DNA from: Streptococcus canis
GTDB taxonomy: Bacteria > Bacillota > Bacilli > Lactobacillales > Streptococcaceae
Length of the DNA stretch: 64,000 nucleotides
Assembly (NCBI RefSeq): GCF_900636575.1
Contig: NZ_LR134293.1
Span: forward strand, 62,001-126,000
Reading direction: 5' to 3'
Shown here: positions 28,434 through 36,355 of the stretch, piece by piece
Position numbering within the stretch: the stretch's first letter is position 1
Layout: each line of letters opens with the position of its first letter
Program-made: the position numbers and the translations under genes
The notes under the pieces: model-generated
Databases searched by the model: none
Told to the model about the DNA's origin: nothing
Seen by the model: only the letters and a program-made list of their open reading frames with translations

Positions 28434-28883
28434 TTAATCTCCTAACTGTGGGTAAACCACTTGAAATTCTTCTAAAACAATAGGACTTTGTTCAGAAAAA
28501 ACAAGCCCTACTTCTTCAAAATAAGGTTGAAAAAAGTCCTGATGAGCCTGTCGCCACCAAGCTAAACTTCTATCCCCTTCTCCCTCTTTGTAAGCATGTT
28601 CTACTGATACATCTTGGAAAGGAAGGATCGACACTTTGGTAATATAAATGATGCAAACAGCTTCCCCTTGACCATCTAGCACCACATCATAAGTGCCTTC
28701 TTGAGGAAGGGGTTCCTGATCCAAAGCATAGAGGTCATAGGCAGAAGCCGTTGCTGTTTTAGTTCCTTCTAAGACTAGCTGAGCTAATAAATCCGGTTGG
28801 ACGCCAAAGGCCCAAGCATCAATCTCATCACCAATATTGGGATTAATCTCTTTATAAGCTTGCCATAATTCTTCTGCTGTCAT
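28434..28883 (-). CDS. ASCH-domain protein
   Basis: From the ATG of MTAEELWQAY (149 residues), chosen because GGGAG lies seven bases upstream; another ATG eight codons earlier abuts the stop of the preceding remnant. Features of the ASCH fold are DAWAFGVQPDLLAQLVLEGTKTATAS and the C-terminal RSLAWWRQAHQDFF. ASCH proteins are small PUA-like folds that bind RNA or modified nucleosides; some hydrolyse N4-acetylcytidine. The cellular role here is unknown. Confidence 0.85.
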   Translation of the reverse strand: MTAEELWQAYKEINPNIGDEIDAWAFGVQPDLLAQLVLEGTKTATASAYDLYALDQEPLPQEGTYDVVLDGQGEAVCIIYITKVSILPFQDVSVEHAYKEGEGDRSLAWWRQAHQDFFQPYFEEVGLVFSEQSPIVLEEFQVVYPQLGD

Positions 28884-28907
28884 TTTTTCTCCCTCAAACA
28901 CCTTCAT

Positions 28908-29150
28908 TTAAACAGCTGATACGATGCCAACAACACATTTGAAAGCTTTACGAGACTTGGTCTGCTGTTTGATACCTTCTTTGACATCCACAATCCAAAC
29001 AGTATAGCCCAGCCAAATTCTAAGGTAAATCGATCTCGGCCGAATGGCACCTGAAATGCCTCTAACTTCAGTTTCTGTTCCATCATCTTTTTCGTATTCT
29101 GTGCGAACCAGCCAGAAATTGCCTAAGCCAATCTCAATCTATTTGGTCAT
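28908..29150 (-). pseudogene. DUF3977-like protein with a stop at codon 4
   Basis: Frame of 80 residues beginning M-T-K-stop-IEIGLGNFWLVRTEYE and ending FKCVVGIVSAV. The rest resembles the small DUF3977 proteins (MTKYIEIGIGN...RTE pattern). TAG replaces the expected Tyr codon. The start overlaps the SDR stop (ATGA), and the stop directly precedes the ASCH region, so it was once part of this operon. A downstream restart is not obvious. Confidence 0.65.
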
Positions 29151-29845
29151 TTTAAACTCCAACCACCATCAATTTTAATAATTTCCCCTTGCATCGCTCC
29201 TGCTTTCCCAGAAGCCAAATAAAGGGTAAGCTCAGCAATTTCTGCTGGGTCTAACCAACGCCCGATGGGAGTTTCATCAGCCACCCATTGTGCCAGACCT
29301 CCAGGTTCAAAATCAGCTTGTGTCATGGCGGTTCTAACGGCACCAGGTGCAATGCCAAAAACTTGAATACCAAACTTGGCATAGTCAAGAGCTAACTGAC
29401 GGGTAAAACCTGCCAAGGCGTGCTTGCTGGCTGTATAAGCTATCCCACCGCCACCTGCTAGGAAACTAGCGATAGAACACATGCTAATGATAATGCCAGA
29501 ACCCTTAGCGACCATTTGGGATAAGTAATGGCGAGTGATACGCATCGTAGCAAACAGATTGACCTGAAAAACCTTGTCAATGTCGGCATCATCAATCTCG
29601 AGCAGTGGCTTATAGCCGTCGAGGATTCCAGCGGTGTGACATAAGATATCCACACTTGGTGCAAAGTCGTGAAGCGCAGCTAAATCCCCGCTAATATCCA
29701 GTTGCAAAAACTGAAAGTCACCGGACAAGTCGGGGCGGCCTGACTTGTCAACGCCATAGACAGCGTAGCCATTCTCCAAAAATAAACGAGCCTGTGCCAA
29801 TCCGATGCCTGATGATACTCCTGTGATGAGGACGCGTTTAGTCAT
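29147..29845 (-). CDS. Short-chain dehydrogenase/reductase (3-oxoacyl-ACP reductase-like)
   Basis: A 232-residue classical SDR. The cofactor motif GVSSGIG lies at 9-15, with active-site Ser124 (MCSIAS) and YTASK giving Tyr137 and Lys141. The C-terminal APGAVRT and KIDGGWSLK are typical of the fatty-acid-reductase-like group. Substrate unknown; these are often called FabG-like, but the true fatty-acid FabG sits in the fab cluster. It overlaps the DUF2829 gene upstream and the DUF3977 remnant downstream. Confidence 0.9.
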   Translation of the reverse strand: MTKRVLITGVSSGIGLAQARLFLENGYAVYGVDKSGRPDLSGDFQFLQLDISGDLAALHDFAPSVDILCHTAGILDGYKPLLEIDDADIDKVFQVNLFATMRITRHYLSQMVAKGSGIIISMCSIASFLAGGGGIAYTASKHALAGFTRQLALDYAKFGIQVFGIAPGAVRTAMTQADFEPGGLAQWVADETPIGRWLDPAEIAELTLYLASGKAGAMQGEIIKIDGGWSLK

Positions 29846-30074
29846 GGACTTCTACCCAATCGGTGGCTAGCACATCACATGGGGTCGGAGCCCACATGGA
29901 GAAGCCCTCCCCTTCACCAGACACGTTAATCAAGAAATAAGGGGTCACCTCAAGAGCCTGCCCATTTTGTTCGAGACTGTCAAAGAGTTGCACATAGTTT
30001 TCAGCTCCTCCCCAACCTGTCCGAACGTATTTTCTCTTTGCTTTAAGGCCTGGTAAAATCTCTTCAAATGTCAT
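29838..30074 (-). CDS. DUF2829 / Thoeris anti-defence 2 (Tad2)-like protein
   Basis: A 78-residue protein with the DUF2829 pattern: MTFEEILPGLKAKRKYVRTGWGG at the N terminus, a central PYFLI strand and the C-terminal WAPTPCDVLATDWVEV. Phage members of this family (Tad2) bind and sequester the cyclic ADP-ribose signal of Thoeris defence; chromosomal members exist whose role is unknown. It heads a packed operon (overlap with the SDR gene) and has its own GGAG site. No phage genes lie around it, so it is either a domesticated phage gene or a housekeeping relative. Confidence 0.75.
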   Translation of the reverse strand: MTFEEILPGLKAKRKYVRTGWGGAENYVQLFDSLEQNGQALEVTPYFLINVSGEGEGFSMWAPTPCDVLATDWVEVHD

Positions 30075-30190
30075 ATTTGTCTCCTTTAATGTCTGTAATC
30101 GTTGATATAATAATCTTTTTAGGCAGTCTATAAACTCCTAAAAATAAATTTGTAGCCTTTTTGTGGACTCACAAGGATTCATAGCATTGT

Positions 30191-30550
30191 CTAAATATTA
30201 AACCCCTTTACTCTGAGATTTTCTAAACACTCTTCTAAATATTTTTGATCGTGTTCTGGGTAAATTGGTACCATGATGATGTCATCTTGCAATACAAAAC
30301 ACGCTGAATCAGTCAAACCGCGATAAAGAGGGGCTTTCCATTTATTATCAGGCTTATATCCTCTTTTTCCATTTCATCCATGATTAAGCAGTGGTATTGG
30401 TAAAGCTTATATGGTAAATAGTTAAACACATAATTAACGGTTGCGTGAGGGCACCACCACCCTACCTCTCAGCGCCGCGCATTCTCTATGTTGACCTAAT
30501 AATTGCTGACGTGGTAATTGACTGATAATTTCTTCATGCCATAATCTCAT
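30191..30550 (-). pseudogene. Pyrimidine-dimer glycosylase-like (TIGR02328-type) pseudogene
   Basis: Starts MRLWHEEIISQLPRQQLLGQHRECAALRG, which matches the conserved N terminus of this family of about 120 residues, and ends VPIYPEHDQKYLEECLENL. Two frameshifts break it: one near 30445 after AALRG, and one near 30370 within the EMEKRGYKPDN region. The family is related to pyrimidine-dimer DNA glycosylases (Pyr_excise) but is not experimentally characterised as far as I know. Confidence 0.75.
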
Positions 30551-31380
30551 TGGTTAGTTTCCTCCTATCAGTTTTTTGTGACAAATATTTAGGCTTCATA
30601 AAAGATAAAATGGTGAGAAATCTTGGTTAGCTGAACTGCCCTACATTCTCGTATATGTCACTTACGATTAAGTAGCAAGCCAAAATAAGCACAACGGTGA
30701 AGGATACAATAGCTAGCATGATTATATCAACCGTTTCAGTTTCTTTGCTGAATAACTCTCAATACTACAACAGTGTTGCGCGTGGGTCAGTGTTTTCTTT
30801 TATCCCCTTCTATAAGTACGAGACGCTCTCTAAATTGACCTTGTCTGGCTGGATTAATGCTAACTTTTTGAAACTTTCGACATTATTTTTTTATCTTCTA
30901 AACCATTAGAATGAGCTTCTATAAAATTAGAAAAATTATTTTCTAACACATTTACGATACACCTATTGCTGTGTTCTATCAGTGACCATATGTCAGTACT
31001 GTTTAAAGCAGAAAAAGAATAAATAAGGTCTAATCTATTTTGAGTTTGATTATCAAAAAGGAGATAATCCTAAGTAAGGCACCATCTTCTTTCTCAAATT
31101 GTTCAAGTATTTTCTTTATGCCGTTTACTATACAAGAGGAGCTGGTTTGGTTTAGTAGCAGCTCCTAGCTTGTACGATGTCTTATCCTTTGATAGAGACT
31201 ATAGAGGGGAATGTTTGCTGATAATTATAGCATAATCAACTGATTTATGCTATCGAAGAGAAAATTAGAATAAGGGACTGTCCATTTAGGCTTGGTGTCT
31301 TAACAAGCAGATTAAGAAAATCCCAGTAAACTAGAATGACAGGTTGTTTAGAAATAATCCACTGATCCTTCTCAAACGAT
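30551..31380. other. 830-bp gap without a convincing gene
   Basis: AT-rich. It contains a plus-strand 70-codon frame from GTG 30697 and a minus-strand single-helix peptide frame (around 30630-30740), neither with a ribosome binding site. A GC-richer patch (GAGGAGCTGG...CCTAGC) near 31135-31175 could form a hairpin. Nothing identifiable. Confidence 0.4.
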
Positions 31381-31410
31381 AAAAAGACCAAGCCAGTAGC
31401 TCGGTCTTTC
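31381..31410 (-). terminator. Terminator after the small secreted protein gene
   Basis: On the minus strand, stem AAGACCGAGC/GCTTGGTCTT around TACTG, then TTTTTATCG. Confidence 0.75.
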
Positions 31411-31481
31411 TTAGTCTTATCTATCCGTATTTTTAACTATATGGAGATTAATAAGTGCTAAGCTCTAAACATTCTAGTAGT

Positions 31482-31784
31482 TCACTTATCTTTTGGGGCA
31501 AGATACCTTTTTGTTCCTCTATCAGCTGAAGGTGCGTCGTTAATAAGGTTTTTTTGAGTTACTCCTACTGACTCAATGGTGCATGGATTTGAGGTACATG
31601 AAGAAGTTGTCTCTTCAAACTTAGCACTAATAATTGCTGATTCAGCTACACATGGGGCTGAAACTCTAGGAATTGATGACCCTTCATAAGTACCAATAGG
31701 CTCATTAGCGCTTACTTGACTGCTTGTTAGTAAAGTCATTGCAGCAATCGCTGCTAGATCTGCCATTTTATATTTTGGCATCAT
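31482..31784 (-). CDS. Small secreted cysteine-containing protein, unknown
   Basis: A 100-residue protein from the ATG after GAAGGG (MMPKYKMADL). Residues about 5-27 form a signal peptide with cleavage near VSA-NE. The mature part is Ser/Thr-rich with three cysteines (about 45, 63, 68; the last two as CTSNPC) and a basic C terminus (GTKRYLAPKDK). Exported Cys-containing proteins are uncommon in streptococci. It has its own terminator and no operon partners. Unrecognised family. Confidence 0.65.
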   Translation of the reverse strand: MMPKYKMADLAAIAAMTLLTSSQVSANEPIGTYEGSSIPRVSAPCVAESAIISAKFEETTSSCTSNPCTIESVGVTQKNLINDAPSADRGTKRYLAPKDK

Positions 31785-31945
31785 TATACCCTTCTTTATA
31801 AACATTTTTTCCTACTGATTCGTACCTTATTTATAACACACTAAAAAGCAACTAACTCCTTGTCTCTGCTATCTCATTTTTTTCTAATACAATACTTTTA
31901 AAAATTTACTGCTTCGATAAGCACTTCCTTCCTAGCGGGCACTAT

Positions 31946-31979
31946 AAAAATACCCAAGGGAGAGTCTCCTTGGGTATTT
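31946..31979 (-). terminator. Terminator of brnQ
   Basis: On the minus strand, perfect stem AAATACCCAAGGAGA/TCTCCCTTGGGTATTT (small offset in loop) followed by TTTAT; eight bases after the stop. Confidence 0.9.
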
Positions 31980-31986
31980 GTTGTCA

Positions 31987-33336
31987 TTACTCTTCTAATT
32001 CAAATTGTCTTAAGTCAAATGACTGTCCTTTTTGTTTATCTGGCAATAACAAGGCTACTACTAAGCCAAGTAGTGTTGGCAACAGCCATCCCATCGAAAC
32101 AGCATGTAAGGGCAAACATTCAACAAGTTGCGTTAAAAATTCTTGCTGTAATTGGCTAGCCAAGACCTCAATAAAGGATACTAAAGTCACCAAACCAATG
32201 GTCAAAGACATTCCCTTTTTGGATAGAGGAACCCATTTATTCAACAAAATAATCAACACTATAACAATAACAATTGGGTAAAGGAGGGTCAATACTGGAA
32301 TAGAAAAAGTAATCACGGCATTCAGACCTAAATTCGCAATCAAAAAACCAACCAAGGTAAAGAGACTAGCGAAAAACTTGTAGCTACCAAAACGAAAATT
32401 TTGATCAAAAAATTCGGAAACAGATACAATTAGTCCAACTGTAGTGGTAAAGCAGGTCAAGGTAACCATGACACTCAAGAAAAAGCGACCAAAGGAACCA
32501 AACAATTGATAAGATGCTTGTGACAGCACATAGGCTCCCTTATTAATATTAGGATCGGTTAGAACCTCTGCTGGAACTGGAAATTTATTTCCTAAAAAGC
32601 CAAGCCCAATATATAAAATACTAAAAGCAAGGCTGGTAACAATTCCTACTACCCAAATAGTTGAGAGGTATTCTTTTTTACTTTGAAAACCAAATTTCTT
32701 GAGGGTATCCGTTGCAACCAAACAAAAGGCCACAGAAGCAAGAGCGTCTAAAGTATTATAACCTGCAAGAACACCTGTCCCGAAGGCTTTTCCAGCATAT
32801 TCGGCACTTGTCTTCGCACTCTCGTGTTGACCGTAAACGAAAGCTCCCACCACAACTAGCAGTAAAATGAGCAGAGCAAATGCTGGAGTCAAAATTTTAC
32901 CAACACTGTCCAAGATACCATTTGGTCTAATAGCTAGTAGATAGGCGGCAGCAAAGAAACAGGCAGAAAAAATGAGTAAGGCTATTGGATTATAACCCAC
33001 AATTGGACTTAAACCGACTTCAAAAGAAACTGTTGCTGTTCTAGGAATGGCAAATAAGGGGCCAATGGTTAAATAAAGGAGGACAAGAAAAGTGAGTGAA
33101 AACCAAGGGCTAAATTTTTGGGACAGCTCTGTTTTATAGCCACCATTAGTCACCGTACCCAGAAGCAAGGTCACAATCGCCAAGCCAACACCTGACAAAC
33201 AAAATCCTAAAATAGCTGACCAAAACTCTTGACCTGAAGCCACTCCCAAAGCAGGTGGAAAAATAAGATTCCCTGCTCCAAAAAAAATACCAAATAAGAG
33301 TAATCCTGTTAAAAAGCCTTTTTTTACCATCGGCAA
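31987..33336 (-). CDS. brnQ: Branched-chain amino acid carrier BrnQ
   Basis: A 449-residue LIVCS-family transporter with about 12 membrane helices. The start VKKGFLTGLLLFGIFFGAGNLIFPP and AGYNTLDALASVAFCLVA are family hallmarks. It imports Leu, Ile and Val with a cation. A hairpin (CAGTGATGCC/GGCTTCACTG) lies at 33407-33431 in the upstream region and could be a leader or an older terminator; no T-box or riboswitch signature is visible. Confidence 0.94.
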   Translation of the reverse strand: MPMVKKGFLTGLLLFGIFFGAGNLIFPPALGVASGQEFWSAILGFCLSGVGLAIVTLLLGTVTNGGYKTELSQKFSPWFSLTFLVLLYLTIGPLFAIPRTATVSFEVGLSPIVGYNPIALLIFSACFFAAAYLLAIRPNGILDSVGKILTPAFALLILLLVVVGAFVYGQHESAKTSAEYAGKAFGTGVLAGYNTLDALASVAFCLVATDTLKKFGFQSKKEYLSTIWVVGIVTSLAFSILYIGLGFLGNKFPVPAEVLTDPNINKGAYVLSQASYQLFGSFGRFFLSVMVTLTCFTTTVGLIVSVSEFFDQNFRFGSYKFFASLFTLVGFLIANLGLNAVITFSIPVLTLLYPIVIVIVLIILLNKWVPLSKKGMSLTIGLVTLVSFIEVLASQLQQEFLTQLVECLPLHAVSMGWLLPTLLGLVVALLLPDKQKGQSFDLRQFELEE

Positions 33337-33586
33337 TCCCTTATGCTAATCAGATGACTAGCAACCTTTCCTTCAATCATTGTCTTTTCAAACGACGTCA
33401 ACAGTGAAGCCTTTTAGGCATCACTGCTTTCATTTGAATCGTTGGTTTTTATTATAACAAAATCTAGAAGAATTACCATAGTTTTTTCAAAATTTTCTAA
33501 CTATTTCGACAGTTGTTTTTCCAACCAATACTGTAGCCTTCCCTTATTATGGCTATCTACAAAAAAAGTCAAAGGATCTGTAGATG

Positions 33587-33633
33587 TAAACTACCCCAGT
33601 TAGACAAAAAACTAACTTTTTGGGGGCAGTTCA
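33587..33633. repeat. Possible IS3-family (IS861-like) end remnant
   Basis: On the minus strand, TGAACTGCCCCCAAAAAGTTAG followed by an inverted, imperfect copy (CTAACTggGGTAGTTTA). It resembles the terminal sequence of streptococcal IS3-family elements, but no transposase sequence is next to it. It may equally serve as the hairpin terminator after nrdE. Confidence 0.4.
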
Positions 33634-33709
33634 ATGTTAGCCAGTTCCTTTGACTTTTTCTGTGAATCGAACTATCCGTCACACCTCAAACATTACTCTT
33701 TTTGTGACT

Positions 33710-35896
33710 TTAAATCATACAGCTTTGACACTCTTCGGTACCGTCAGTCATTGCCTGGTCGTCCGTGAAGGTTACCAAACTATCGTCGTCGTACTGTTCA
33801 CTACCTGCCAAGACATCTTGTCTAACTCTAACATAGTAGATAGAAGCGCATTTCAGCTTGAAGGCCTGAATATAAGAACGGTTGAGGTCACGTGTAGTAG
33901 CCTGATCAGTCATAAATAAAGTCAATGAAATAGCCTGATCCACATGTTTTTGAGCGGCAGCAACAATATTAATGATGGGCTCTGGCCCCATTTCATAAGC
34001 TCCACGTTCATAGTAACAATAATTGTCCTGATCAATATGATACGCGGGAACATAGACCCTGCCCAAGCTACCTTCTTTACGAACCTCGACAGGAGCAACA
34101 ACCGGCTGCAAACTTGGGGTGCAAGAAGATAAGTAACTAATAGACCCTGTTGGGGCGACAGCCATTAGATGGGCATTAGCTAAACCAAAGGTTTGAATAT
34201 CTGTTACCAATGCCTTCCAATCAGCTACGCTTGGTAATTGAAAGCCATAAGTTTTCAACAAGGCAGCGACCCGTTTTGTTTTTGGCTTGGCATCTTCTGT
34301 CAAATAGTTACTAAAATAAGAACCGTCCGCATAGGTCGATCGTTCAAAATCTGCAAAAGTCCCCTTTTCTTTAGCCAATTGACAAGAGGCTTTAAAAGCA
34401 TGATAGGCCATAGCATGGAAAAACAAATCCGTAAAGTCAACGGCTTCTTCTGAATCATAGTAAATATGATTGGTTGCCAAAAAGCCATGTAAATTCATCG
34501 CTCCTAAACCAACAGCGTGATTAGCTGCATTGCCTTTTTCAATAGAGGGGGCACAAGACAAATCAGAAGTTCTTGACACCTGATCAAGAGCTCTGATGCT
34601 GGTTGCGATTAACTGTTCAAAATGCTTGGCATCTGCCATAGCTTCAGCGATATTAATCGATCCCAAATTACAGCAAATGTCTTCACCAACTTCTTTGAAG
34701 CTCAAATCCTCATCTAAGGTACTAGCTGTACTCACCTGAGCAATTTCAGAACACAAGTTTGACATGACAATGCGTCCTTTTTGCGCATGAGGATTACGCT
34801 GATTAACCGTATCATCAAACAAAAGATAGGGGTAACCAGATTCAAAATGTAGTTCAGCGATCAACTGGAACAGTTTTCTAGCACTGATATAAGTCTTTTT
34901 AATAGCAGGATTGGCTAGTAACTTATCGTACTCCTCTGTGATTGAAATATCAGACATGTCCTTACCATAAACGCGTTTAATATCGTATGGCGAAAAGAGA
35001 GCCATTTCCTTGTTTTCCTTTGCCAATTGGAAGGTAATATCTGGAATAACAAGTCCTAAGGCTAGTGACTTAATCCGAATTTTTTCGTCAGCATTTTCTC
35101 TTTTGGTGTCCAAAAAGGTAAGAACTTCTGGGTGATGAGCATGCAAGTAAACGGCACCTGCACCTTGACGCTGCCCTAATTGATTGGCATAGGAAAAGGA
35201 ATCTTCTAATAATTTCATGACAGGTACAATGCCCGTTGCCTGATTTTCAATCCCTTTGATCGGTGCCCCAATTTCTCTAAGGTTGGTCAAGCACAAAGCT
35301 ACACCACCACCCCTCTTAGACAGTTGAAGGCTGGTTCCAATCGCACGAGAAATAGATTCCATATTGTCCTCAACACGGAGAAGATAGCAAGAAATATATT
35401 CTCCACGACGTTTCTTGCCAGCATTTAAAAAGGTTGGTGTTGCTGGTTGAAAACGTCTCTGTAGCATATCTTCGATCAAACGAAATAGCAAGGCCTGGTC
35501 TCCATTTGCTAAAAAGAGAGCGTTCATAACGACACGATCTTCAAATTCTTCTAGATAATGCTTCCCATCCAAGGTTTTCAAGGCATAGGATTGGTAGAAT
35601 TTCATTGCTCCCATCAAATTTAAAAAGCGATAGTCTTGCTGATAGGCGTATTGAAAAGCTTCCTTGATAACGTCGTCAGGATAGGCATCAAAAATGGCCT
35701 GCTCATAATAACCTTCCTTAATGAGATAGGCTAACTTCTCTTCTAAAGATGGAAATACCATTCGGTTGGGAGAGATGTGTTCTTCTAGGTAGCGTTGAAC
35801 AGCAATTTTATCACTATCAAAATGATAACTACCGTCTGCTTTTTTAAAGCGAGTTAATGCATTGTATGAGAGGTATGACTCTTTGGTTTGTGACAT
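33710..35896 (-). CDS. nrdE: Ribonucleoside-diphosphate reductase, alpha (catalytic) subunit, class Ib-type
   Basis: A 728-residue NrdE. An N-terminal short ATP-cone-less region leads into the ten-stranded barrel with ISCYLLRVEDNMESI, NLCSEI and the NLGSINI signature. The C-terminal tail ends with the redox pair CQSC (two Cys near the last five residues), which is reduced by a glutaredoxin-like donor. It reduces NDPs to dNDPs using the radical from NrdF. Last gene of nrdF-nrdI-nrdE. Streptococci often carry a second nrdEF set elsewhere. Confidence 0.95.
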   Translation of the reverse strand: MSQTKESYLSYNALTRFKKADGSYHFDSDKIAVQRYLEEHISPNRMVFPSLEEKLAYLIKEGYYEQAIFDAYPDDVIKEAFQYAYQQDYRFLNLMGAMKFYQSYALKTLDGKHYLEEFEDRVVMNALFLANGDQALLFRLIEDMLQRRFQPATPTFLNAGKKRRGEYISCYLLRVEDNMESISRAIGTSLQLSKRGGGVALCLTNLREIGAPIKGIENQATGIVPVMKLLEDSFSYANQLGQRQGAGAVYLHAHHPEVLTFLDTKRENADEKIRIKSLALGLVIPDITFQLAKENKEMALFSPYDIKRVYGKDMSDISITEEYDKLLANPAIKKTYISARKLFQLIAELHFESGYPYLLFDDTVNQRNPHAQKGRIVMSNLCSEIAQVSTASTLDEDLSFKEVGEDICCNLGSINIAEAMADAKHFEQLIATSIRALDQVSRTSDLSCAPSIEKGNAANHAVGLGAMNLHGFLATNHIYYDSEEAVDFTDLFFHAMAYHAFKASCQLAKEKGTFADFERSTYADGSYFSNYLTEDAKPKTKRVAALLKTYGFQLPSVADWKALVTDIQTFGLANAHLMAVAPTGSISYLSSCTPSLQPVVAPVEVRKEGSLGRVYVPAYHIDQDNYCYYERGAYEMGPEPIINIVAAAQKHVDQAISLTLFMTDQATTRDLNRSYIQAFKLKCASIYYVRVRQDVLAGSEQYDDDSLVTFTDDQAMTDGTEECQSCMI

Positions 35897-35911
35897 GGAC
35901 GTGTCCTTTCC

Positions 35912-36352
35912 TTAATCTTTTTGTCGGTTTGATTTGGTCTTGGTGTGGGCTTGGCGGCAAAAGTGAACAAAGATATCCCGTACCCTCGCAACATCTTTTG
36001 GGGTGCCTAATAGTTCAAATTGATGCAAAAGAGGGACCTGCAATTTCTGAGAAATAATCGGACCTGCAATGGCAAAGGTATCTCCAAAATTAGTATTCCC
36101 TGAAGAAATAACCCCTTTACAATGGTTACGATTAGTGAGATTATTGAGAAAATGAATCACCTGCTTAGGAACTGCCCCCTTAGTGTCTGAGCCACCCGCA
36201 GCATAGGTAGGTACAATCAAAAGATAATTGGTTGCAATTTCAAATGGTCTATAATCTACTGGAATGCGCTGAGCAGGCAAGCCTAATTTTTGAACGAAGC
36301 GATGAGTATTATTGGACTTAGATGAAAAATAAACAATAATCAGCTCTGCCAT
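35912..36352 (-). CDS. nrdI: NrdI flavoprotein, ribonucleotide reductase activase
   Basis: A 146-residue flavodoxin-like protein: LIIVYFSSKSNNTHRFVQKL at the N terminus and the FMN loops VPTYAAGG and SSGNTNFGDTFAIAG. NrdI supplies superoxide/peroxide for activation of NrdF; for class Ie radical subunits it is needed to make the modified tyrosine. It sits three bases after nrdF and 15 bp before nrdE. Confidence 0.94.
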   Translation of the reverse strand: MAELIIVYFSSKSNNTHRFVQKLGLPAQRIPVDYRPFEIATNYLLIVPTYAAGGSDTKGAVPKQVIHFLNNLTNRNHCKGVISSGNTNFGDTFAIAGPIISQKLQVPLLHQFELLGTPKDVARVRDIFVHFCRQAHTKTKSNRQKD

Positions 36353-36355
36353 TCC

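Noticed and set aside
28904..29086. 60-codon minus-strand ORF
   Set aside because: It is an out-of-frame reading of the DUF3977-like remnant.
30697..30909. 70-codon plus-strand ORF in the 30.5-31.4 kb gap
   Set aside because: GTG start without a ribosome binding site and no recognisable domain; treated as non-coding.
33587..33633. Complete insertion sequence at the IS3-like end
   Set aside because: No transposase fragment on either side; only a short end-like palindrome is present.
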